A stretch of 64,000 nt of DNA. Origin: Nothophaeocryptopus gaeumannii (Eukaryota; Ascomycota; Dothideomycetes; Mycosphaerellales; Mycosphaerellaceae). The DNA lies in assembly GCA_031771865.1 (NCBI GenBank), contig JASISA010000042.1, forward strand, positions 346,001-410,000, written 5' to 3'. Positions within the stretch are counted from its first letter, which is position 1. Each line of letters starts with the position of its first letter. Of the stretch, positions 23,290-34,260 are shown one piece after another. A program made the translations under genes and the position numbers. The notes beneath the pieces are model-generated. The model was not told the DNA's origin and did not search any database. It saw only the letters and a list, made by a program, of their open reading frames with translations.

Positions 23290-25195
23290 ATGCTCGGCAA
23301 GATGCCTTTCGAGAATGACGCGGCGCATACAGAGAAACACGCGGAAGCTGGTCTGACTGCGGCAGACAGCAGCAACAACTCACGCGAAATGGTTGAGAAT
23401 GTCGACGACCGGCCGGATGTTGGCTATGGAGAAGAGCGCGCTGAGAAGGTCCGGGCGGACATCCATGACGAAGACAATCCCAATGTCTATCACAAGGTGA
23501 GCTGCGCTTGAGAAATTGAGGGAGGAATGTCCAATTGACCAGTTGTATAGATGTGCTGGCCGCTGTTCATCTCACTCGTGTCCATGTCCTTCCTCTGGGT
23601 CGGTTCCCAAATCCCGCTATATCTCTACGGCAGCGTACTTCCCGACATTTACAGTGATATCGGAGGCGCGGGAGGTAGATGGTTATGGATGGTCATCGGA
23701 TATCTCATTCCAAACTCTGCGCTATGTCCTTTCGTAGGCGCTCTGTCGGATATTTTCGGCCGCCGCTGGGTCGCTGCATTCGGACAGGTTCTCCTCATCA
23801 TCGGTCCAATCGTCGTCTCCACGGCGCATTATATCAACATCGCCATTGCTGGTATGGTCATCGCTGGTCTTGGTGCCGGTTTGAACGAGCTCATCGCGCT
23901 CGCCGGAACTTCCGAAATCGTACCGATCAAGAAGCGCGGCCCATACGTCGGTCTGGTTGTCATCACCATCTTGCCGTTCTGTCCATCTCCCATGTGGGCT
24001 CAGCTGATTACGCGTGACTCTAATTGGAGATGGGTTGGTCTTCTCGTCGGCATCTGGAACTTCATTGGTCTTCTCCTCGTCGTGTTCTGCTACAAAGAGC
24101 CCGCTCGTAACGTGCCCGTTCGGCCTGCCAAGGAGATTCTGAGGGAGATTGACTACGTCGGTGGCCTGCTCAGTGTCTTTGGAATCACTCTCTTCATGAT
24201 GGGAATGCAATGGGGCGCGAGTCAAGTAAGTTCGATTAATCATATGTTCCTACTTGTTCTGCTAGACTGACATGCATCCGCAGTACCTATGGGGCAGTAT
24301 TCACGTTCTGGTCCCGTTTGTCCTCGGAATCATCCTCATCATCGCCTTCTTCGTCTGGGAATTGGCATTCGCTCCATTCCCCATGGTGCCCAAGGGCGTT
24401 TTCAAAAAGGATAAGCGAACGATGGTCCTCATTCTGCTCATCACATTCTTCAGTGGTGGCAACTTCTTCGTCATGCTGCTCTTCTGGCCCACGCAGGTAT
24501 ACAACATGTACGGCAACGATCCCATTCACATCGGTATCCGCACTCTGCCAATCGGTTTTGGCATCATCTTCGGGGCTGTGCTTGGTCTCGTACTTATTGG
24601 CGTCACCCGAGGGCGAACTAAGTTCTTGATGATCATGTGGACCGGAATCATGACGGCTTTCGTTGGCGCCATGTCAGTAGCAAACACCACCAACCTCAAT
24701 CCGACCGTCTACGCCATCCTGACGATTGCCTGTGTTGGTGTTGGAGCTGTCATCATCCCCTGCTCCATCATCGCTCAAATCTGCTGCCCGACCGAATACA
24801 TCGGAACCATCACCGCCATCACCCTCTCGATCCGATACATCGGCGGCGCTGTCGGCTTTACCGCATACTACAACGTCTTCTTCCACAAGTTTCAGGACAT
24901 CTACTCGGTCCCTGCCGGTTTCAATATCGCAGTGGCGGGCATGACAGACGATTACGCAACACTCTACCGGCTCGTCCTACTCGGCGCACAAGCACAATAC
25001 CGCGATCTCATGACGTTCATCAACGAGAGCCCGCTGGTCTACATCAAGGGAGAGCGGGGGTATGACATTGTCATCTCGAATGTGCAAGAGGCGTTCACGT
25101 ATGCGTACCAGTGGCCATACTGGATCAGTATCGCGTTCGGAGGCGTTTGCTTCATTCTGTCCTGGGGACTGAGGGACGTGAGGCACTACATGTAA
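23290..25195 (+). CDS. MFS transporter, TRI12/siderophore-carrier type
   Basis: Three exons (23290-23496, 23551-24225, 24284-25195) with two phase-0 introns of 54 and 58 nt give 597 residues. An acidic cytosolic N-terminus of about 70 residues precedes about 14 membrane segments (WPLFISLVSMSFLWVGSQI, VLLIIGPIVVSTAHYINIAI and others). The MFS loop motif is seen as GALSDIFGRRW. The arrangement and the ITRDSNWRW loop fit the fungal TRI12-like family of plasma-membrane antiporters, which export toxins or handle siderophores. The substrate is unknown; no biosynthetic cluster or siderophore synthetase is next to it. The ORF is intact. The start at 23290 is the first ATG in frame; 23302 is an alternative. 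Confidence 0.9.
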
Positions 25196-26016
25196 ACAGG
25201 ACGTGTAGTGGATTGCTTGGAGAAAAGGCGAGGAAAGCCACCGCATTTGAAAGTACACTAGCGAATGGAATGACAGCATCAACGACTTCAACTTCATGTT
25301 CCTGAACGCGTTTGTTGACGGGTTTCGACGAATTCGCGGAACCCAGGATTTGAAGTCTTCGCGATGGACGCCGTTGGCTGAACCGTTGAACAGGTCTCCC
25401 GGCCTGATCAGGCCCACGCTCAGATTGCCGAGTAACATATCACCGCGACCAGGCCGTCTTGCCCAACTCCGCGCATTCCACGCTCCGTTGCATTTGTACC
25501 AGGACCATCCTGCCATCAGCTGTCGGTGGCTCCCAAAATTCCCACCACGACAATACGGCTTTCAATCTCCAGAGCTGCCGGCTCGCAAGTACTCGGAACA
25601 TCAGCGGTCACAGCGCGAATCGCATATGCAGATCCGCATCGTCAACAGTACATCAGCTGAGCGAGACTTTCCGATGCAGTCCGTCAGGCAAGCAAATCGC
25701 TGTACCATTGTACGGAGTTGCGATGTGCGCCATGGAGCAGCATTATTTGACATACTAATCGCAGACTTCCTCATATGGAGACCTTTTGCGCTCATGCTCG
25801 ATACGTCGCAAGGCGTCAAGGCCAAACTTCCGGCACATCGTTTCTCCGGATTTTGAGAGTCACGCTTTTTCGCGCTCCTTCCTTGCTTCAACTTACAACG
25901 TCAGCTTTGAATTCGAATGTTAACGCGTCCTGCTGCTCACATCCACTTTCACGCGTCGCCCTCACCACGTTTTCACATTAAACACATCGGCTTGATGCCG
26001 CACGCTCATTGGCACG
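25196..26016. other. Intergenic, no supported gene
   Basis: No domain, splice pattern or repeat recognised. Confidence 0.4.
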
Positions 26017-27125
26017 ATGAAGCGTAGGACTAAGTCTACGAGCTTCGCCCATGTTGAATTTGGCGATGTCCAACACATCACCAAAGACTTGACACCTCTG
26101 CAGAGTCAACAACAGAGCAGAGATACTAACCTAGGCGAGATGGCAATTGAGCACTCCTCACCGTCTTCCAACAGGCGCAAGCGAACTCCGCCGAGCGATC
26201 ACCTAGCACCTGCCGCCAAGGTGAAGCAAGAAGACGGCCACGACATTCCTAAGGACTTGCTGGACTGAGGACTGTGAGTTGAAGCTGAAGTGAGAGATAC
26301 AGAGAGTGTTGACAAGCGCTGATCATTCCTTCAGAGACTACTACCGAGAAGTCTTGTTGATCAATGTCGGCCCGCAGTTCACACCCTTCGCAGTGCATCC
26401 CGGAATGCTACGACGCCGCTGGCCAAGCTTCATCCAGTTTCTCTCCCGACAAAGCAGGCGTTCTTCTGATGCGTGCTGGCTGCAGAGTGTAGACCCGGAG
26501 GTCTTTCGCGTCTTTCTGGCCTACATCTGCAGCGACGAGCTGCCAGCGCCGGCCAACATGGACAATATGGTCTGCGAGCGCCTCGTACCGGGTGTCGAGA
26601 ACGTCGACTCAATGTGGTCAGACGAGCTTCTGATCGGTGTGGACGTTCGCAGCCCGACATAATCTGCTTGCCTTGCAGAAGCTGGCTTTGTCGACACTCG
26701 CTAAGCAGAATAGCGTCCTCTCCCGCACCACGTCTCGTATCGCGGTTGAGAAAGCATTCAAAGCCGACATCAACGACTCTCTGCTCTGTCAGTACCTGGT
26801 AGATGAAGCAATTTGTAGACTGGACGGTCATCGTGCGCCTACGAACACCTCGATGTTCCCAATCGGCTACGTAGCCAAGATTCTTGAGTCGATGATGATG
26901 CAGCACGCAGCCGGAAGGGACGTCCGCGAGAACAAAAATTCAATTTCACTGGAAATTGAATCCATGCCGCTATCCTCTTCATGGCGACGATCCGGCCTCG
27001 ATCGCGAAAAAGAAGCAGTGCAAAAAAGTGTGGCCCAACGGGGAACCAGACTCCAGAACAGGCAGCGAGCTGTCAAGGTGCGTTCCGTCATTGGCACTCT
27101 CGTCGCACGACTGACCTCGTCGTAG
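26017..27125 (+). pseudogene. BTB/POZ gene relic 3
   Basis: Exon 1 (26017-26273) encodes a basic and acidic N-terminus (MKRRTKSTSFAHVEFGD) and contains TGA at 26266-26268. A good intron follows (26274-26334, phase 2) and restores the BTB core DYYREVLLINVGPQFTPFAV. A one-base insertion near 26637 separates this from the next frame, WTFAARHNLLALQKLALSTL and YLVDEAICRLDG. The related intact gene at 28.3 kb has LWTFAARHE in the same place, which locates the shift. Two lesions, so it is inactive as read. The last about 200 bp overlap the start of the next BTB relic. Confidence 0.7.
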
Positions 27126-27984
27126 CTGCTTCACGGATGACACCTTGACGATATACACTGGACCTCTGAAGGTTCCCTTCGTAGTTCACCGTTCACTCGT
27201 CTCCGAATTCTCGACCTTTTTCGACGCAGCTCTCAATGGAGAGTTCGGAGAAAGCAAGACGGGCTTCCTGCATCTTTTGGATGAACATCCTATGACGTTT
27301 CATCTGTTCGTTAATTGAATCTACACTCGAAACGTTGCCGTCGAGGAGGAAAGGCTCAGGTACTCACTAGAAGACCTGCTGCTTTCGTCCTTTGGCGTTC
27401 AGACCGCACACCAGCAGTATGTCGAGTCAGTACACAACGATCTCGTCGCTGCAAGCTCATCGGCTTCTGACTCAGAGCTGCAAGAGGACCACGCCAAAAT
27501 GCGGCACTTTCAGTTGTCCTTACTGGACCTCTTCATCCTCGCCGATCGAAGAGATGTGCGACTGTTACGAAACGACATCATCATTTTATTCATTCATCAG
27601 CGTGTCAATCGTTGGCCACTGCTCACCGAAAAGCCCGAATTTGTCCGCAAATGTTTCTCCTGGCTGCCATCCAGCTCTCCTCTGTGTGTATACATGATCG
27701 AGGAAGCGTCGTACTGCTGGTCGGAGCGAAGCAAATCCCGAGAGTCGATGAAGGACTTGCACGATCTTCCTTCAGCTTTTCTCGGTCCGCTGGTACGGTC
27801 ACTATTCCACGACCGCTTCTCCAAAAATCCCACCAAGCCGTGGTGGTGTGAGAACGTGTGCAACCTGCACGACCACGAAGAAGGCGAAGATTGTGCGATG
27901 CAGAATGGAGATTGGCAAACACTCCTGTTAGACTACCAGCATACCGATAAGCCGGTCGTTCAGCATCTCGACTGGCTTCGCTAA
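26899..27984 (+). pseudogene. BTB/POZ gene relic 4, stop at a Trp codon
   Basis: A first exon without a clear ATG (open from 26899; KKKQCKKVWPNGEPDS) joins through an intron 27078-27125 (phase 2) to SCFTDDTLTIYTGPLKVPFV and VHRSLVSEFSTFFDAAL. In the BTB core the frame reads MTFHLFVN, TGA (27316-27318), IYTRNVAVEEER, where BTB proteins of this type have Trp before the I/L-Y-T motif. The frame then continues open to 27984 (LLDLFILADRRDVRLL, VYMIEEASYCWSERSK). The single TGG to TGA change and the missing start are the only visible defects. Confidence 0.7.
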
Positions 27985-28265
27985 TAACGACAAAGAGTTT
28001 GAAAGATCCGTTGCTCGGAAATGGAGGACATGAAACGAGATTCGACGGTCACTCTGATGAAAGATAAGCATGCATGTATGTCCGGAACGAGAACATGGCA
28101 GGGCATTGACTTTGATTGCTGCAAGGATCGCAACACGGGGTTGATGAGAGAATTTGTGGTCAAATGGTTTCACGAAGAAGTGCTTCTTTTTTCGAGCATT
28201 TTTCCGCTGTTGCTACACTGTCACCGCTATTGCCATCATAAGTCAGCGACGCAAGATCGTTCACG

Positions 28266-29543
28266 ATGGCTAGCTCAAAGTCGAGATATGATATTTCAAA
28301 TTTATTATCACCACCTCCATCCGCGAAGAGGACGTCTCCCAATGACCCCCGTTTTCGGGCTCAGGCAATACGCCGTGAACGCCTGGCGAACCTCCACAAG
28401 CCAGGTACTGCTCAGCATGAGGTCGCGATTGAGGCTGCGAAACGTAAACAACGCGATGAAGAAGAGCCGACTGAGTCTGTGAGCAAGAAGGTCAAGGAGA
28501 GAGCTGTCGCCAATTCGGACGAGATCGACTTGCCGCCTTTCTCGCCTTTGCAGTGAGTAACTTAGATGAGGTTGTACACACTGAGCTGACTGAATGGTAG
28601 ACGCAGTGATGACGGCGAACCCGACAATGCTGAAGAAAGTGCCGCCACGTCTGCGGGCGTGGAGGAAGGAGATGATGCTTCTGTGGCCACTTCCATCGAA
28701 CCAGCTCAATCATTCACATCTCCACTCAAGTGAGTCACTTACCTACAGCACCGCTCCGCGCGAGCTGATCCCGCACGCAGCACATACAGCGAGACAGTGA
28801 ACTATTACGTCGGCAGATACATGATGAAGTTCAGCCTCCACACCAGCCTTCTGAGACAACGCTGTCCAGTCTACTTCGAAAAGCTCGAGCAAGGACGAGA
28901 GTCGAGGGTGGCGCCTCGACAGGGCGTGCATGAATTTGGATATGCGCCTTACGATGAAGACGTGACCGTCTTTGCGATGTTCACTGGCTGGGTGTATACG
29001 GGACAAGTACCGCTGTATCAGTTTGAGCCCGCCAGACAAATACGGTTGGTCGCAAGCCCGCCAGGTGCCATCGACGACCTGATCGATGTCGATCTGGTCA
29101 AACTGTGGACATTCGCGGCCAGACATGAGATTATTGATCTCACCAATGCGGCCCTGCTCGCCTTGCTTCGACTGAACGAAGACCGCAACCATACCGCCTC
29201 TAAGCCTGCGATCGAAGAAGCCTTCAAGTACAAAGGCGAGCAGAAGTACTTGCAAAACTACCTGGTCGACGAAGCCGTCTTTCGCCTCAGGAAAGGCCAC
29301 AGATGGTATAGCACCCCAAGCAACATCTCGGAGTTCCATCACGAGTACGTATCGAGGATTTTGAAGGCTGTCCTTCGTCGGGAGCGAGGTGATTCTTTGT
29401 ACTCGGGTACTGTTCCGGCATGGATGATTGCGCCGTGGAGACTACATTGGTCCACAGTGGCGGAACCGAAGTCGGACTGCGACGCCCAAATTGCTTGGCT
29501 CCAGTCGGATGTCGATCTGAGTGTGCAGGACGTCTCATTTTGA
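28266..29543 (+). CDS. BTB/POZ domain protein, the intact member of the cluster
   Basis: Three exons (28266-28552, 28601-28729, 28781-29543), both introns phase 2, give 392 residues without a stop. Residues 1-135 are basic then acidic and low in structure (SPPPSAKRTSPND; AEESAATSAGVEEGDDAS). The BTB core begins YSETVNYYVGRYMMKFSLHT and includes FAMFTGWVYTGQVPLYQF. A helical C-terminus follows (LWTFAARHEIIDLTNAALLA, YLVDEAVFRLRKG). There is no Kelch, MATH or zinc-finger domain. Such stand-alone BTB proteins are numerous in fungi; a role as Cullin-3 adaptor or nuclear scaffold is possible but unproven. Confidence 0.8.
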
Positions 29544-29843
29544 GCTTCCTGAGCTTTGCACCAGCCACCAAACGGCTTGTTTGGACAAGTTCTGAAGCAC
29601 AGCGTTTCCGAACAAGACGCCGCCGCATCCTTGATGGTGGAGGTGGAGTCTCTGCCGGCTTTGGCTATGTGAGGACTGCCGTTTCCACGAGCACGTAGGC
29701 CAGGACGGAGAGTAACGGTGCAGGCGCAGTCGTATGGCAGGTGGCGTGCATGTTTTGCGTCGCCATAGCAAAGCCAAATTCGAATTTGAAGCTGAGGTCC
29801 AATAAGTTATGCTTCAACGCTGGACGAAGTGCAATTGCATCCC

Positions 29844-30966
29844 TCACTTGTTGCGATCGTGATACGTCTGCGCTCCATCAAACCACGACCACGGCGGCGC
29901 ATGACTATTACTGTCTTGGGCTGACAACAGCATCGTCTGAACGACCCGTCCTAGATAGTCGGAAGGCAACTCTCCAATGTCGTTGATAGATTCGAACTTT
30001 CTGCCCCAGCACCAGGCGTCCTCGTCTACCATATATCTGCACAGGCCGGAATTTCGCGCGGCAACGAGACATAGGCCTCTCCTTAATGCGATCAAGAGAA
30101 CTTGTCAGAAGCAACCACTTTGACTTTCCGGATTTTCGCCACGCGATGATCTGGTTCATCGCTGCGTTTTGGAGCGTGCAAGAACCCCGCCTAACACAAA
30201 GAACGTATTGATCTAGCAGATCGTCCTGATAAAGATCCTCAAGTGTTGGTCCAGTATCCTCGTCTTCTTCCGACGCTTCGTTTTCTTCCGAGCTTATGTC
30301 TCCTCCTGACGATGTAGCTTCAGATTCCGACCGGGAATCATCAGTAGCACTCCTCGTAGATCCGCGCTCCGTCGCAACATGGCGCGATGATGCTTCCTGG
30401 TGCAATGATGCCTCTTGGTGCGATGATGCGTCCCGGTGCGGTGATGTGTCCCGGTGCGATGACGCCTGCTGAGGCGCGCCGTATGCCATTTCAAGCAGAC
30501 GCAAGCCGTGACAGTCGTTTTCTTTAGGAATGCAGAGACGTTCGTACAGCCAATGTAGCACCTGCACGAACAATGCTGGGCTCTCCTCTTCGAGCACTAC
30601 TTCCTTGGTCCTTTGGCATTCTCGCATGTCCTTAGTGCCTTCGTGTGTATGATGACGACAAGCCTCCCGGAACTCATCTGTGCTGATTTCAGGGCCATGT
30701 CGACGGAGCTGGCTGATGTACTCAGGATGGAAAGCGGAGGTGTCTCCAGGCATGTTTGTATGGAGTCTTCGCATCCGATAGCATGCCTCGTGAACGAGGT
30801 ACTGGCGAATCAAGTCTTTGCCCGTGACGCCAGAAAAGGCACTGGCGACAGCAGACGCAGATGCAGCCCGCTGCAAGCGTTTGTCCTGATGTGCTAAGGT
30901 GGACACGGCACTGTTGGCTAGGTTTTGGATTCCATATCTTCTCCCGTAAAGATAGAGCTTCATCAT
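29844..30966 (-). pseudogene. Chimeric BTB/POZ relic (two genes merged)
   Basis: The long frame from 30966 first gives the post-BTB tail (LYLYGRRYGIQNLANSAVST, QYLVHEACYRMRR). It then runs straight into a second BTB core's late part (EVVLEEESPALFVQVLHWLY ERL) and its acidic insert, a Ser/His-rich repeat (HRDASSHQEASLHQEAS) and EENEASEEDEDTGP. Near 30090 the frame shifts to the true C-terminus, ARNSGLCRYMVDEDAWCWG to 29844. So a tail of one BTB gene is fused to the middle of another, with both N-terminal BTB halves lost. A splice acceptor-like CTGATTAG precedes 30966, a remnant of the missing upstream exon. Deletion between tandem paralogues explains the arrangement. Confidence 0.65.
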
Positions 30967-32144
30967 CTAATCAGGTGAATGTCCGATCCCTCAACCGTCG
31001 TTGTGCGATCCTGACCTCATCGCTTGCATGCCGGTCCCTAGTTCCACTTGCTCTTTCGTGGAGGTCGTCTGGGGGACGGTTCAGCCGCTGGGTGTAAAGC
31101 CATAGCATGAAACATCTAGAAGGTGCGCGCGCCGTGATGAGACCAGTCGATCTCGGTGCTGGCGGCAGGTTGGCGGTCTACCACGACGGATTTTGGGAGA
31201 ACTTGCTCGGCGAGAGGTGTGCAGTCTGCGATCAGAAGACCGGTATGGACGGTGAATGGAAGCTTCAAGACTGCATGGGTCAAGAATAAGAGCTGCGAGT
31301 GGTTAGAGATGGAGCGATGCTCTCATCTACCTCGTCGTCTTCGGCCGAACGCTTCTGAGACTCAATCGGGGCTTCTGCAAGTTCCATTGCCGCGAGTAGC
31401 TATACAAAGCATGCCAATGGCTCTCGTTGTGATGAATGAAGGGCGCATCGTTGTGGTGGAATGACAGTCGACGGAGGAGCTGGACGTGACTCGGCGATCG
31501 GCCATCACTCGGAGACCATCTTGCATGTCCAATTCTCCTTCCGACCTCACATCTACCTACCTCGCCATCCATCAACACACCCACGACCCATGCCGCATAC
31601 ACTGTCATCCCACCGCCGGCCGAATCTCACGTACGGTCGAGATGGCCGTCTTTGGTGGCGAAGAGGTCTGATCTGGGTGAACAGAATCTGCGAGCTTCGA
31701 AGAGGCATGTCTTCAGCGTACACGATGGTCGAACCACTGCCACTAGATCTCAGAACCATACGATGCCCTTTCCGAGAAGACCATTATTAGCATCAACCTT
31801 AGCAGGTACCCAAGAAGCCGAGATCTGCGACTTCTCGACGACTCAGAAGGTCTGGCCCTCGCAGCTGCGGGAGACTGCGTGGCCAGACTCACAACAGAGG
31901 GAGAGGCGAGGTGCCTAGTCTCGTTACTGTCGCTTTGCATCTTCACACCAAATATATCACAATAAAGAAAGAAAGCACACAGTTCTGATATCGTTGCTGA
32001 TCAAATTCTCAAAAGTCTATGGCGTACAAAGGATGAACTCTCCGGGCCTTGATTATGCCCGGAGGAATAGTTACCTACCAACGCCGAACGCCAGAATTGT
32101 CAGCAAAACGTCCACCCGCCAATCCGTGCAGCTCACAGTCTCAT
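30967..32144. other. Intergenic; possible remnant of a BTB 5' exon
   Basis: A short minus-strand reading at about 31100-31020 (ALHPAAEPSPRRPPRKSKW) resembles the basic N-termini of the BTB cluster and may belong to the chimeric relic. Otherwise no gene is supported. Confidence 0.3.
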
Positions 32145-33700
32145 TTAAGGTTCAATATAGCCCTTCCACTCCCTCACCTCATCCAACATCGCCGACTGCT
32201 GCGGACCCAACGAGCTGTCCAGATTAGCATACATCCTGCTCAGCTTCCCGAACACGATCTGTCGAGCCGGGGAATCCGCACACTCCGTCCAAACGCCGAT
32301 ACACTCTCCGACAGTAGCGACATCCGTATACGCCCCAGCGTCCATCCACTTCAACTGGTCCCAGGCGAGTGGCAAAGAGTCGGCGGTAGGGTCGAGACCG
32401 TAGTACTGGAACCGTACTTTCAATTGATACGGGCTGCGACGGATTCGAAGTTGGCTGTTTGATCTTCGTCGTTCTGGTCCATGAGGTCTTCGAGCTGGTG
32501 TGCAGTGCGACGAGAGTATGCTCCGGCGTCTGGAAGTCGACCGACGAAATTGGCATCGCTCTGCTGGAAGTGCTCGATCACATCTGTGTGGCAGCCAACT
32601 TCAACAAGCAGATCGCCAAGCGTGAAAGACTGGTCGGCAGCCTTGATTCAACAACTCCAAGAAATTCGTATCGTCCACCAAGTCACAGTACTGCGTATTA
32701 GCGACCAGCATCGACACATACGCTACGATCTCCGTATGATCCAAGGTACCAACATGTTGACGGAACTCCACTGTGCGGATAGGATCACCGGTTCCATCTT
32801 GACCAATGACGAGTTTGTCAAGGTTAAGTGCGCTGCGATGGCCGCTGAGTGGCTCATTGCCGTACCAGACCGAGAAGATGTTGAACAGGCCGAAATGTGT
32901 CTGCGCATTCTCCATCGCTCCGAGCCAGTGGAAGATGTTAGTGTCTTGTCCGTGGGCGTGGCCGAGAAAGTAGGATAGCGGGATATACCGTGTTGAATCA
33001 TGTAGCTCCGCATTGCGCTGGTTGAAAGGTGATAGATTCAACCCGGGAGCCGTGACACGAGAAGCCGCATTGATACCATCCAATCTCGACTCGAAAGCCG
33101 TGAAGAATTGTGTGATTTTCTTGCCGGTTTTGAAATCAAACTGGATATTGTTCTTGGCATAGTTCTTCCCAAGTGGACATGAAATCCTGTAGTTTTGTTA
33201 ACGAGGAACTCACATCCGAAGACATTCTTCATCTAGTTCAACACACCCAGGACGCTCGCAATCTCCACCTGCCAATCGTCCTTATGAAAAGATAGGACAC
33301 GTCTCTGGATCTCGGTGGCTTCGATACGGTGGCCTTAGGAAGGTACTGCTCCTCACTCGGGCTAAGGTTGTGGACATCGGAGTCGACATTCCAGGTTTGG
33401 AAGTCGCCGTGGAGAGGCTCATCGAGGTCTTCCCAGCCGGATGTAGGGATGCCGGACTTGTTGAGGTAGTGGAAGACTGCTCGGCCTGCGCCAACGAAGC
33501 CGTCTTCGTATTCTGGCTTGGTTGGGAGCCCTGGGGCGTGGGTGAAGGAGTAGTTGGGATGGACGCACAGGAACTCGAGCTCGATGCCGAAGTGATGTCT
33601 TCCATGGTGGAGGTGGTATAGGTGGTAAACCGATTGGTGGAAGTAGGTTGGTTTGTTGCTGATACCGTGAGGTTGTTGTAAGTAGGACAGCTTCTTGTTG
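32145..33700 (-). pseudogene. Amidoligase family relic 2, heavily broken
   Basis: The frames to be joined are: HFGIELEFLCVHPNYSFTH and WEDLDEPLHGDFQTWNVDSD; a frameshift near 33320; ATEIQRRVLSFHKDDWQVEI; TAG (33228-33235 region) inside VLN-MKNVFGCEFL; KTTGFHVHLG; a one-base loss near 33180; FFTAFESRLDGINAASRV and TVEFRQHVGTLDHTEIVAYV; another shift near 32655; SFTLGDLLVEVGCHTDV; and a final frame ending at 32145. The paralogue at 34.3 kb aligns throughout (GIELE/GVELE, HVHLG/HVHVG, EFRQHxGT), identifying the putative amidoligase family of ATP-grasp-related peptide ligases. At least four lesions. The start codon is not evident. Confidence 0.75.
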
Positions 33701-33719
33701 AGTCTCTGCGAGTATGCAA

Positions 33720-34260
33720 GCGTGAATATCTCGGCTATGTGAGAGTGCGAGTTCGTAAGTGCGGAAAGATCAAGAGATGTTCGAGCAGGTTATGACAGAA
33801 GTACTTATCGCTCGACGCACAGCACTGTAGGGGCATGTTCAATGCTTCTTGTCCGCACCGACCATTACGATGCATTGTGAGGGCGTTGATTGCAGAGGGT
33901 GTTAAATGCCTCTTGTTCAAATCATCTCTGACAATGCATAGTCAAAGCAAGTCGATTGGCATTCGTAAAGCAGAGACGCATAATCCCATTGTATGCAGCG
34001 CGGGATCTTGGCTCTCTCGAATATGGGTCAGACGCCCTGTTCGACCTTTTGAAAGTAGTAGGAAGTGATCAATGGCGAGGGAGAGGTGTCGTAATAGTGA
34101 TTGTGGTCTTTGAAAGCATTGAGAAGAGAGCAGACTAGCGATGATGTTGTTCCAACTCTAACGTAGCAATCTTTATTCAAGCAATAAAGAGAAGTCGAGT
34201 GAACAGGAAATTGTGAAGTTACCTAAACACCGACCATCCTAACAAAGATACTTACCATCC
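33720..34260. other. Spacer between amidoligase copies
   Basis: No gene recognised. Confidence 0.4.

Noticed and set aside
33282..33719. Ser/Thr-rich minus-strand ORF of 145 codons
   Set aside because: Alternative frame of the amidoligase relic; the true frame contains GIELEFLCVHP.
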